Shown here in pieces: positions 35,787 to 43,733 of a stretch of DNA of 61,159 nt. Origin of the DNA: JARRNJ01 sp037385045. GTDB taxonomy: Bacteria; Pseudomonadota; Gammaproteobacteria; JASBUN01. The translations under genes were made by a program, and so were the position numbers. The notes beneath the pieces are model-generated. The model ran no database searches. It was not told where the DNA came from and saw only the letters and a program-made list of their open reading frames with translations. Numbering within the stretch: the stretch's first letter is position 1; each line of letters begins with the position of its first letter. The stretch covers positions 1-61,159 of the forward strand of contig JARRNJ010000033.1 in the NCBI GenBank assembly GCA_037385045.1, in the 5' to 3' direction.

Positions 35787-36499
35787 CTAGCGGAACTGCG
35801 CGAAATAGCCCTGCTGATACTGCTTGAAGTCCACCATGGTGCCCAGCACCTGCAGATAGGCCACCAACGCATCCATTTCGGTGAGATGCTGCCGGTCGCC
35901 GTCGTAGTTGCCCTGCTCGGCCTGGTCGAGCAACGTCTGCTCGGCGGTGAGAATGTTCAGCTCATCGGCGATCGTCCGACCGAACCGCTTGACGTTGGCG
36001 TGGTACTCCTGATCGTCGTCCGAATAGGGCACGCCGACGGCTTTCAGCGCCTTCATGCGTTCGCGGATATCCGCGTATCGCAGCGGCGTCTTACGCAGCC
36101 ACGGATAGTTGGGCATGATGGACTCCGGCACCACGGAGCGCGGCGCGGTCAGGTGCTGCACCCGGTGCGCTTGGAGCCCCACTGGAACGGATGGTCGTAC
36201 TGGGATTCGGCCGCCAGGGAATAATGGCCGTAGCGCAGCATTTCGTCGCGGAACGGCCGGATCATCTGCGAGTGGCACAGGTAGCAGCCTTCGCGGACGT
36301 AGATGTCGCGGCCGCGCAGTTCCAGCGGCGTGTACGGCCGCACGGCATCGTGGCCGTCGGCGGTCTTCACCTGCTCGACGGTGTCGTTGATATAGAACAA
36401 CGGCACGATCTCCACCAGTCCGCCGATGCTGATGACGATCAACGTCAGCACCAGCAGCAAGCCGGCGTTGATTTCAATGCTCTCGTGTTTGAACTTCAT
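35787..36499 (-). pseudogene. ccoO: cbb3 oxidase monoheme subunit CcoO, interrupted by a frame-breaking deletion
   Basis: The first frame (from ATG 36499) gives MKFKHESIEINAGLLLVLTL, the heme c site CYLCHSQMIRPF and HPFQWGSKRTG, then stops at 36149. The CcoO match resumes in another frame at VQHLTAPRSVVPESIMPNYP and continues to a stop at 35787 (FKQYQQGYFAQFR). The conserved block between (PDLARVGGRYSDxWH in relatives, about 15 residues) is absent. The junction is GCACCGGG, which could code for both KRTG and the end of the missing WHR block, so an 8-base repeat may have been collapsed. CcoO is essential for cbb3 oxidase, and the rest of the operon is intact, so an assembly error is a serious alternative. 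Confidence 0.85.
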
Positions 36500-36527
36500 C
36501 GCTGTCTACTCCGAGTCGGCGGCCGGT

Positions 36528-37979
36528 TCAGGCGTTGGCCAGCTTGGCGGCCAGTTTGGCCTCCAGCGCCGCCGCTTCACGTTTGCTCCGGGCGATGGTG
36601 CGCACCACGTTGTAGGCCATCACCCAGACCCCGGACCAGAAGAACGCGCCGCCGATGGCGCGCCACACATAAGGCGTGTGCAGAAACGCCACCGTTTCGA
36701 TGAAGCTGTAGGCCAGGTTGCCGTAGTCGTCGAAGCCGCGCAGCAGCAAGCCCTGGCCGATGCCGGCCACCCACATGGAGGTGATGTAGAGCACGATGCC
36801 GATGCTGGCGAGCCAGAAGTGCACATAGATCAACTTGACGCTGTGAATCTTCGTGTCATAAAGGCGCGGAATCAGGTGGTACATGGAACCGAAGGTCACC
36901 AGCGCCACCCAGCCGAGCGCGCCCGAGTGCACGTGCCCGATGGTCCAGTCGGTGTAGTGGGAGAGCGCGTTGACACTCTTCAGCGCCATCAACGGGCCCT
37001 CGAAGGTCGACATGCCGTAGAACGACAACGCGGTGATCAAAAACAGCATGATCGGGTCCGTGCGCAGCTTCTCCCAGGCACCCGACAGGGTCATGATGCC
37101 GTTGATCATGCCGCCCCAGGACGGCAGCAGCAGCATGATGGAAAACGTGGCCGCCAGCGTGGAGGTCCAGTCGGGCAGCGCGGTCCAGTGCAAGTGGTGC
37201 GCGCCCGCCCACATGTACAGGAACACCAGGGCCCAGAAATGGATGATGGACAGGCGGTAGGAATAGACCGGACGCCCGGCCTGCTTGGGCACGAAGTAGT
37301 ACATCATGCCCAGAAACGCCGCGGTGAGGAAAAAACCCACCGCGTTGTGGCCGTACCACCATTGGGTCATGGCGTCCTGGACGCCGGAAAAGGCACTGTA
37401 GGAAGTCATGCTGAACATGCCGATCGGCACGGCCAGATTATTGAACACGTGCAGCAGGGCGGTGGCGAGAATAAACGATAGATAGAACCAGTTGGCGACA
37501 TAGATATGCGGCTGCGAGCGGCGCCGCAGGGTCTGCACGTAGATGGTCAGGTAGGCCACCCAGACGACGGTGATAAGGATGTCGATGGGCCACGGGAATT
37601 CGGCGTACTCGCGGCCCTGGCTGTAGCCCCACATGTAGCTCAGCGCCCCGAGCAGCAGCACCGCCTGCCAGCCCCAGAAGGTAAAGTTCGCCAGGGTGTC
37701 ACCCCACAGGCGCGCCTGGCAGGTCCGCTGTACGACGTAATAGGATGTGGCGAACAGGGCGCTGCCGCCGAAGCCGAAGATCACCAGCGTGGTATGCACC
37801 GGCCGCAGGCGGCCGAAGGTAATCTGGGCAATGTCGATATTGAAGGCGGGGAACGCCAGCTCGAGGGCGATGTACAAACCCGCGGCCATGCCGATCAGTC
37901 CCCATACCAATGCCATGACGGCAAACTTGCGAACAATGTCGTAGTTGTACTGTTCGGAAGACCCTATCGCCTGTGCCAT
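36528..37979 (-). CDS. ccoN: cbb3-type cytochrome c oxidase catalytic subunit I (CcoN)
   Basis: 483 residues, about twelve membrane helices. Heme and CuB histidine segments are present: RPVHTTLVIFGFGGSAL, WWYGHNAVGFFLTAAF, MWAGAHHLHWTALPDW and GHVHSGALGW; the cbb3-type tyrosine is expected in the VGFFLTAAFLGMMYYFVPKQ helix. It reduces O2 with high affinity and pumps protons. It is the first gene of ccoNOQP-GHIS. Confidence 0.97.
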   Translation of the reverse strand: MAQAIGSSEQYNYDIVRKFAVMALVWGLIGMAAGLYIALELAFPAFNIDIAQITFGRLRPVHTTLVIFGFGGSALFATSYYVVQRTCQARLWGDTLANFTFWGWQAVLLLGALSYMWGYSQGREYAEFPWPIDILITVVWVAYLTIYVQTLRRRSQPHIYVANWFYLSFILATALLHVFNNLAVPIGMFSMTSYSAFSGVQDAMTQWWYGHNAVGFFLTAAFLGMMYYFVPKQAGRPVYSYRLSIIHFWALVFLYMWAGAHHLHWTALPDWTSTLAATFSIMLLLPSWGGMINGIMTLSGAWEKLRTDPIMLFLITALSFYGMSTFEGPLMALKSVNALSHYTDWTIGHVHSGALGWVALVTFGSMYHLIPRLYDTKIHSVKLIYVHFWLASIGIVLYITSMWVAGIGQGLLLRGFDDYGNLAYSFIETVAFLHTPYVWRAIGGAFFWSGVWVMAYNVVRTIARSKREAAALEAKLAAKLANA

Positions 37980-38174
37980 TCCTCGTCTCGCTCTGTGTGC
38001 AGGAACGTTTCATGGAGCCGCAGCAAACCAAATCGGCCTGGCGGTTGCCGCCGATGCGGCATGCGGCAACCGCCAGGCCGAGCGCAAGACCGGGTCCGGA
38101 ACCCAATCCGATGCCGAAAGTTGATTTGCTTGAGCCGCAACGCCGTCATCTCCCCGCGAGAAAATGGCGCGCGA

Positions 38175-38212
38175 ATTCTAATATTCTAATTTAATGATCT
38201 AACAGGGATCAA
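38175..38212. promoter_or_regulatory. AT-rich upstream region of ccoN with tandem repeat and weak FNR-like site
   Basis: ATTCTAAT occurs twice in perfect tandem (38175-38190). At 38199-38212 the minus strand reads TTGATCCCTGTTAG, one perfect FNR/Anr half-site (TTGAT) with a poor second half. The region is 195 bases or more upstream of ccoN and just behind the ctaB stop. Oxygen control of cbb3 by FNR proteins is well known, but this site alone is weak. Confidence 0.25.
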
Positions 38213-38246
38213 GCTCGGATAGGGCGATGCGCAGTGGAAGGGAAGC

Positions 38247-39194
38247 TCAGGCCAGGGCGCCCGCGAACACGCGAATGTAGTGGTCGATCAGGAGGCAGGT
38301 GAAGATTCCCATTAAATAGATGATCGAGTAGCCGAACGTCTTCATGGCCACGCGATCACTCTTGGTGACAAGCAGCAGCACGGCATGGTAGAGAAAACCC
38401 GCGCCCAGGAGCACAGCGCCGGCGAGATAGAACAGTCCCACGCCACTGAGGGTGACAAACGGCATGACGCTGACCACCACCAGCAAAACGGTATAGAGCA
38501 GTACATGCAGGCGGGTCAGGTCGGCGCCGTGGGTGACGGGCAGCATGGGGATATCCACCTTGGCATACTCGTTGCGCCGGTAGATGGCCAGCGCCCAGAA
38601 GTGGGGCGGCGTCCAGACGAAGATGATCAGGAACAGCCACAGGGAATTGGGATCGATGGCCCCGGTCACCGCGGTCCAGCCCAGCACCGGCGGCGCCGCA
38701 CCGGCGGCACCGCCGATGACGATGTTCTGCGGCGTGGCGCGCTTGAGGAACATGGTATAGACCACGGCATAGCCGATCAGCGACAGGAACGTGAGCAGCG
38801 CCGTGACGCCGTTGACCAGCACCGTCAACACCACCATGGACACGGCGCCCATCAGCAGCGCGAATACCAATGCCTTTTGCGGCGGCAGATGGCCGGTGGG
38901 CAACGGTCGGTTGCGGGTGCGGGCCATTACCGCGTCCACGCGCTGGTCGACGATATGATTGATGGCGGCAGCCGACGCAGCGGCCATGCCGATGCCGAGG
39001 GTGCCAAACAGCAGCGTATGCAGCGGCACCATGCCCGGGCTCGCCAGAAACATGCCGACGATGGCGGTGAAAACAATCAGCGCCACCACTCTCGGTTTGC
39101 ACAGCTCGTAGAAATCCCGCCATTGGCTGAAGATCGCGCCCTTGTCGAAGGCCGCGGCAGGCAGTTTGCGCGTCAGGCTCTGGCGCATGGGCAT
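38247..39194 (-). CDS. ctaB: Protoheme IX farnesyltransferase (heme O synthase)
   Basis: 315 residues of the UbiA prenyltransferase family (CtaB/CyoE). Aspartate-rich motifs NHIVDQRVDAVMARTRNRPL and YRRNEYAKVDIPMLP lie in cytoplasmic loops between about nine helices. It farnesylates heme B to heme O, the precursor of heme A for the aa3 oxidase. It is last of the cox assembly run (coxB to ctaB). Confidence 0.96.
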   Translation of the reverse strand: MPMRQSLTRKLPAAAFDKGAIFSQWRDFYELCKPRVVALIVFTAIVGMFLASPGMVPLHTLLFGTLGIGMAAASAAAINHIVDQRVDAVMARTRNRPLPTGHLPPQKALVFALLMGAVSMVVLTVLVNGVTALLTFLSLIGYAVVYTMFLKRATPQNIVIGGAAGAAPPVLGWTAVTGAIDPNSLWLFLIIFVWTPPHFWALAIYRRNEYAKVDIPMLPVTHGADLTRLHVLLYTVLLVVVSVMPFVTLSGVGLFYLAGAVLLGAGFLYHAVLLLVTKSDRVAMKTFGYSIIYLMGIFTCLLIDHYIRVFAGALA

Positions 39195-39277
39195 CCCTCT
39201 CAGTGTCTTGACTCCAACGTCCCGACCGCCGTGTAAATCCCCGCATGGGGCCGGGCTTGTTATGTAATTCGTATGCT

Positions 39278-40285
39278 TTATATGGTTCTTGGCCGCAGCT
39301 GATGATTGAGCGTAATCAATGACAGCATCAGGAGCGCGGCACCCCCATTATGGGCCACGGCGACCGGCAGCGGCAAGCTGAATACCACGTTGGAAATGCC
39401 CAAACTGACCTGCGCCACGAGCAGCAGAAGCATAATCCCGGCCGCGGCTCTGATCTGCAGCGAGCGGGCGGCGATCCAGGCGCGAATCCCCACTGTTCCC
39501 AGGTAAATGAACGTCACCAACGCCCCGATGCGATGGACCATGTGGATGGCGGCGCGCGCGGGGCTGTCCAGTACGCCGTATTCGTAGTTCAGTCCCAATC
39601 CGCGCCACAGCACAAAGGCGTCCTTGAAATCCATGTGCGGCCACCACTGGCCGCCGATGCAGGTGGGAAACTCGGTACAGGCCAGGGCCGCGTAGTTCGA
39701 ACTGGTCCATCCGCCCAGGGCGATCTGCACCGCCAGGACGACAATGCCGAGCAAGGCCCAAGGGCGCAGCCGCGCCGCCGCCGGCGCCGGCTGAACGGCA
39801 AAAGCCCGGGTGTGACGCTGGTACATCCACCACAGCAGGGACAGGGTGGCCATGCCGCCGAGCAGATGCCCCAGGACCACCAGCGGCTTCAGCAGCAAGG
39901 TGACGGTCCACATGCCGAGCAGCGCCTGAAACACCACCAACACCACCAGAAAGATGGGCAGCGCCACCTGCTGGCCCGGGTCGCGGCGGTGGCGCCAGGC
40001 GAGGATCGCCAGCGTCAGGATGAGCAGCCCCAGGGTGCCGGCGAAATAGCGGTGGATCATCTCCTTCCAGGCCTTGGCCGGCTCCACCGGACGGTGGGGA
40101 TAAGCGCGGTTGGCCTCGGCCACACTGACATGGGACTCGGGCACGGCGATGCGGCCGTAGCAGCCGGGCCAGTCCGGGCATCCCAAACCGGCGTCGGACA
40201 GGCGCACGAACGCCCCCAGCACGACCACGCACAATGCCAGCAGCACGGCAAGCAGGCCGATGCGGGCGAACCACTGATTAGTCAT
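39278..40285 (-). CDS. ctaA: Heme A synthase (CtaA/Cox15)
   Basis: 335 residues, eight helices. VRLSDAGLGCPDWPGCYG with the cysteine pair of the first loop, heme histidines in KEMIHRYFAG and VVLGHLLGG in the first half, and MVHRIGA and VAHNGGA in the second. It oxidises heme O to heme A. It lies between the SCO-like gene and ctaB. Confidence 0.96.
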   Translation of the reverse strand: MTNQWFARIGLLAVLLALCVVVLGAFVRLSDAGLGCPDWPGCYGRIAVPESHVSVAEANRAYPHRPVEPAKAWKEMIHRYFAGTLGLLILTLAILAWRHRRDPGQQVALPIFLVVLVVFQALLGMWTVTLLLKPLVVLGHLLGGMATLSLLWWMYQRHTRAFAVQPAPAAARLRPWALLGIVVLAVQIALGGWTSSNYAALACTEFPTCIGGQWWPHMDFKDAFVLWRGLGLNYEYGVLDSPARAAIHMVHRIGALVTFIYLGTVGIRAWIAARSLQIRAAAGIMLLLLVAQVSLGISNVVFSLPLPVAVAHNGGAALLMLSLITLNHQLRPRTI

Positions 40286-40298
40286 CGGTAAGCACCAT

Positions 40299-40937
40299 CT
40301 ACAACTTGTGATCGCGAAGCAACTTGCCCAGATCCTTGCGCATGCCCGTGGCGGATTTCAGCACCGCGTCGGGGCTTGCGTCGGGCCCGTAATACATCAT
40401 CGCGTTGCCAGCCATGTCCACCAGATAGATCCGCTGCGCGGGAGCCGATTTGGAGCGGAACTGGCCGGCCAGCCCGGCCACCACGTTCGGCGCGCCTGTC
40501 GCCACCATCATGTCGGGATATTCCTTCAGCAACGGGCGCAGCTTCGCCATGTCCCGGTCATCGGTCAGCACGAAAAGCCGCTGCACCCGCTCCAAATCCT
40601 TACCCTGCGCCAGGCGCACTTGCCGCATCTTGTAAAGGTTGGCCTGACAGCGGTTATCGCAATCGGAGCTGTCGAAGTAGACGTAGGTCCACATGTCATG
40701 GAAAAAAGCATGCGGCAGCGGCCGCCCGTCGAGCCGGTGCAGACCGGCCGGGAGCGTGATTTGGCGCGGCGGGTCGACGAAGGTGCCGTAATTGGTGGTG
40801 CCCCACGAACGGGCGACGTCGGGAAAGTGGTAATAGAGCACCCACGCGCCCACCATGGGTACGATGAAGGCCACCGGGATCAGGACAATGTTCAGCCAGC
40901 TCCACCGGCTCCGGGCGCTACCGCTTGCCACGTTCAA
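40299..40937 (-). CDS. SCO-like thioredoxin-fold cytochrome oxidase assembly protein
   Basis: 212 residues: N-terminal anchor (LNIVLIPVAFIVPMVGAWVL), then a thioredoxin-like domain with CDNRC, the CxxxC position that binds copper in SCO1. The third copper ligand of SCO proteins, a histidine before the YLID strand, is not seen here (the segment reads SAPAQRIYLVD). It may therefore act as a thiol oxidoreductase rather than a copper donor. The best start is TTG at 40937, seven bases after AGAGG, overlapping the surf1 end by 20 bases; GTG 40931 is an alternative. Confidence 0.78.
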   Translation of the reverse strand: MNVASGSARSRWSWLNIVLIPVAFIVPMVGAWVLYYHFPDVARSWGTTNYGTFVDPPRQITLPAGLHRLDGRPLPHAFFHDMWTYVYFDSSDCDNRCQANLYKMRQVRLAQGKDLERVQRLFVLTDDRDMAKLRPLLKEYPDMMVATGAPNVVAGLAGQFRSKSAPAQRIYLVDMAGNAMMYYGPDASPDAVLKSATGMRKDLGKLLRDHKL

Positions 40938-41697
40938 CGTCTAACCTCTCCGCGTCGGGACGGACCCGCCGCACATGCACGCCAATGTAGATCAGGACCA
41001 GGACCGCAGCCATGGTGAACCACTGCACCGCATAGCTGACATGCTTCTCCGGGGGCATCAGCTCCAGTCCCGACTGGAAGTCGCGCCAATCGCGGATCAT
41101 GCCGTAGTCCGCACCGCTGTCCTGCAGCAGCGTGAAACCCAACACCCGCTGACCGAGCTGCTTCGCCGCCCAGCCGGTATCCACGTACTGCACCACTTTG
41201 GGCCAGCCCGGGTATCCCTCGCCCAGGGTCCCCAAACGCAACGCCACCTGCGGCGGCCTGGCCATGACCCCCACCAACGACACCTTGTCCGTCGGCCCGG
41301 GCAGGGGTGGCAGGTGCCGGCGGTCCACGCCCTGGGGCACCCAGCCCCGATTCACCAGGACCACGGTATGGGCGCCGGCCACCAGCAGCGGCGTATACAC
41401 GTAATAACCGGGCACCGAATTGTGGGTCCGGTTATCCAGCAGCAGCTGGTGATCCAGGTCGAACCGCCCGCTGACGCGCACCTTGCGGCTGAACTGGTGG
41501 CGCGTGGTCCGCTGCACGGCATCCAGTGTCACCGGCGGCAGCGCCGCGTTGTGCCTGCGCTCCGCGCGCAGCGCGTATTTGTAATCCGCCCGATGCAGCT
41601 GCCAAAAACCCAGCGAGATGAGGATCGGAAGCAACACCAGGGTGGCCAGGGTTGGAACCAGACCGGGCTTGCGAATACGAAAACGGCCAACGATCAT
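40918..41697 (-). CDS. SURF1 family cytochrome oxidase assembly protein
   Basis: 259 residues with N- and C-terminal membrane helices. Between them is the SURF1 domain (GFWQLHRADYK, GRFDLDHQLLLDNRTHNSVPG, VLVNRGWVPQG and, near the end, HVSYAVQWFTMA). Bacterial SURF1 proteins handle heme A for aa3 oxidase. Followed with overlap by the SCO-like gene. Confidence 0.93.
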   Translation of the reverse strand: MIVGRFRIRKPGLVPTLATLVLLPILISLGFWQLHRADYKYALRAERRHNAALPPVTLDAVQRTTRHQFSRKVRVSGRFDLDHQLLLDNRTHNSVPGYYVYTPLLVAGAHTVVLVNRGWVPQGVDRRHLPPLPGPTDKVSLVGVMARPPQVALRLGTLGEGYPGWPKVVQYVDTGWAAKQLGQRVLGFTLLQDSGADYGMIRDWRDFQSGLELMPPEKHVSYAVQWFTMAAVLVLIYIGVHVRRVRPDAERLDVERGKR

Positions 41698-41797
41698 AGC
41701 AGACCCATGATACGTAGCGCCGGCAGGCCGGTCCAGCGGTGCAAAACCCCGCTGTTCGTCGCTATACTAAGAGCCCGCAATTCGCTGGATACGCCTG

Positions 41798-42007
41798 ATG
41801 TTGTTCAAAGCCCTCGTCATTGTTCTGCTGCTGCTGGTGTTGTCCGCACTCTTTTCCGGTTTGTTCTTCATGATGCGCGACAAGGGCCAGTCCGACCGCG
41901 CCGTCAAGTCGCTGTCGTGGCGCATCGGCATTTCGCTGCTGCTGTTCCTGATCCTGATGATCGGTGCGGCGACCGGGTGGATCCACCCGCACGGCGTCTA
42001 TCACTGA
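41798..42007 (+). CDS. Twin transmembrane protein (DUF2909 family)
   Basis: 69 residues, two hydrophobic helices (ALVIVLLLLVLSALFSGLFF and ISLLLFLILMIGAATGW) joined by RDKGQSDRAVKSLSWR. It lies on the strand opposite to the cox genes, between coxC and surf1. The same placement occurs in Pseudomonas cox loci, so it is probably linked to aa3 oxidase, but its role is unknown. Confidence 0.85.
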   Translation: MLFKALVIVLLLLVLSALFSGLFFMMRDKGQSDRAVKSLSWRIGISLLLFLILMIGAATGWIHPHGVYH

Positions 42008-42084
42008 AGGCGAGGCGCCATCACCTGCCGTAGCAGGGAAATGGATGCCGCCGGGCAGCGACGCCCGGCCGCGTGTCGCTCCGG

Positions 42085-42951
42085 CTACGCCAGCCAGTAT
42101 ACGAAGATAAACAACCCCAGCCAGACCACGTCCACGAAGTGCCAATACCACGCGGCGGCTTCAAAAGCGAAGTGATGCTGGGGCGTAAAATGCCCCTTGA
42201 TGCTGCGCAACAGCATCACCAACAGCATGATGGCGCCGATCGTCACGTGCAGGCCATGAAAACCGGTCAGCATGAAGAACGTCGTCCCGTAGGCGCCGGT
42301 CTTCAGCGTCATGTTCATTGCGGTATATGCGTGATGGTATTCGTACGCCTGCAGACCGAGGAACAGCGCGCCCAGGGCCACCGTGACGAACAGGCCCAGC
42401 ACCAGCTGGCCGCGGTTGGCCTTCTTCAGCCCCCAGTGGGCCCAGGTCACGGTGACGCCGCTGGAGAGCAGAATCAAAGTATTGATCGCCGGGATGCCCC
42501 ACGCTTCCATCTGGTGGAAGTGGCCGCCGACCTTGCCCGGTCCGTTGCTGGGCCAATGGGCAACGTAGTCGGGATACAGCCATTGATGGGTGAAGAAGTT
42601 GTTGCTGGCGCCGCCGAGCCAGGGCTCGGCGAAAATGCGCATATAGAACAGGGCGCCGAAGAAGGCCGCGAAGAACATCACTTCTGAGAAAATGAACCAT
42701 GCCATGCCCATCCGGAACGAACGGTCCACCTGCTCGTTGTACATGCCCGATGTGCTCTCATTGATGACGGTGCTGAACCAGCCGAACATCATGATCGCCA
42801 GGATCACGCCGCCGATCATCATCCACACGGGACTGCCATGATCGACCAGGAAATGGGCGAAGCCACCGAGCGTCAGAAACAGGCCGATGGATCCGATCAG
42901 CGGCCAGTAACTGGGCTGCGGGAGATAGTATCCGCCGTGTGACTCAGACAT
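42085..42951 (-). CDS. coxC: aa3-type cytochrome c oxidase subunit III
   Basis: 288 residues, seven helices. RMGMAWFIFSEVMFFAAFFG, EAWGIPAINTLILLSSGVTV, the HFHQ block and the C-terminal FHGLHVTIGA and WYWHFVDVVWLGLFIFVYWL are subunit III signatures. Subunit III stabilises the catalytic core and supports proton uptake. Confidence 0.97.
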   Translation of the reverse strand: MSESHGGYYLPQPSYWPLIGSIGLFLTLGGFAHFLVDHGSPVWMMIGGVILAIMMFGWFSTVINESTSGMYNEQVDRSFRMGMAWFIFSEVMFFAAFFGALFYMRIFAEPWLGGASNNFFTHQWLYPDYVAHWPSNGPGKVGGHFHQMEAWGIPAINTLILLSSGVTVTWAHWGLKKANRGQLVLGLFVTVALGALFLGLQAYEYHHAYTAMNMTLKTGAYGTTFFMLTGFHGLHVTIGAIMLLVMLLRSIKGHFTPQHHFAFEAAAWYWHFVDVVWLGLFIFVYWLA

Positions 42952-43021
42952 ACTCGATCCTCTCTGTGGTTTTCTTGATATTGGTCGTTATTGTCAACCC
43001 GATGTCCCGCCGCCGTGCGGA

Positions 43022-43576
43022 TCAGCTGCCCCGTGGCGCGAACCGCGTTGCGTCGAAAAATGTATATGTCAGCGTAACCTCATGCACGCCCTTCGGCAGG
43101 CCCGGGTCGATCATGAAGCGCACCGGCATCCGCCGGGATTCACCCGGCTGCAGCGTCTGCTGGCGGTAGCAGAAACACTCAGTCTTCTTGAAATGCGACG
43201 CCGCCTGCTCCGGGGTGACGCTATGCACCGCCTGTCCGACGATCCGGTCCGCGGAAACGTTCCTGGCTTCGTAGTACACGGTCTGCACTTCGCCGGGATG
43301 AACGCGAAGTTCGTGCGTGGCGGGCACGAAGGTCCAGCGCAGTTTGTCATTGACGATGGCATGGAACTGCACGCGCACCGTTCGGCTCGTGTCGACCTGC
43401 GTCGCCGCAGCCCTTGCCTCGTCGATATTCTCGGTCTGGCCGTTGATTCCGAAGGTAGTGCAGATTGCCCCGTATAGCGGCACCAGCGCGAAGCCGAAAG
43501 CGAACATCCCCGCCGCCACCAGGAGCGTGTTGCGCAGGACGCGAACGTTTGCCTTCTGCAGGTCCGGTGTGCCCAT
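43022..43576 (-). CDS. ctaG: Cytochrome c oxidase CuB assembly protein CtaG/Cox11
   Basis: 184 residues. One N-terminal helix (LVAAGMFAFGFALVPLYGAI), then the copper-binding periplasmic domain with ECFCYRQQTLQPGE, the Cys-x-Cys motif that delivers copper to the CuB site. The ATG shares one base with the stop of the small assembly gene (TGATG). Confidence 0.96.
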   Translation of the reverse strand: MGTPDLQKANVRVLRNTLLVAAGMFAFGFALVPLYGAICTTFGINGQTENIDEARAAATQVDTSRTVRVQFHAIVNDKLRWTFVPATHELRVHPGEVQTVYYEARNVSADRIVGQAVHSVTPEQAASHFKKTECFCYRQQTLQPGESRRMPVRFMIDPGLPKGVHEVTLTYTFFDATRFAPRGS

Positions 43577-43689
43577 CAGCTGACCATCCGAAAAATCATT
43601 TCGCCGAAATACAGCGCCACCGCAATAATGATCAGTATGACTACGGTACGGCGCGCGTTTCTTCGCTGCTCCTCGCTTGGTTCACCCAT
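43576..43689 (-). CDS. 37-residue cytochrome oxidase small assembly protein
   Basis: The frame reads MGEPSEEQRRNARRTVVILI followed by IIAVALYFGEMIFRMVS. A charged N terminus precedes one membrane helix. Small proteins of this form lie between coxA and ctaG in many beta- and gammaproteobacteria. The stop overlaps the ctaG start by one base, so translation is coupled. Its biochemical role is not established. Confidence 0.82.
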   Translation of the reverse strand: MGEPSEEQRRNARRTVVILIIIAVALYFGEMIFRMVS

Positions 43690-43733
43690 CGCCAACCCCC
43701 GGCCCCGCCCTGGTCGGGCGGGACCTGCCTCCA

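Noticed and set aside
38196..38212. FNR/Anr box upstream of ccoN as a firm regulatory site
   Set aside because: Only one half-site is good; kept only as a low-confidence regulatory feature.
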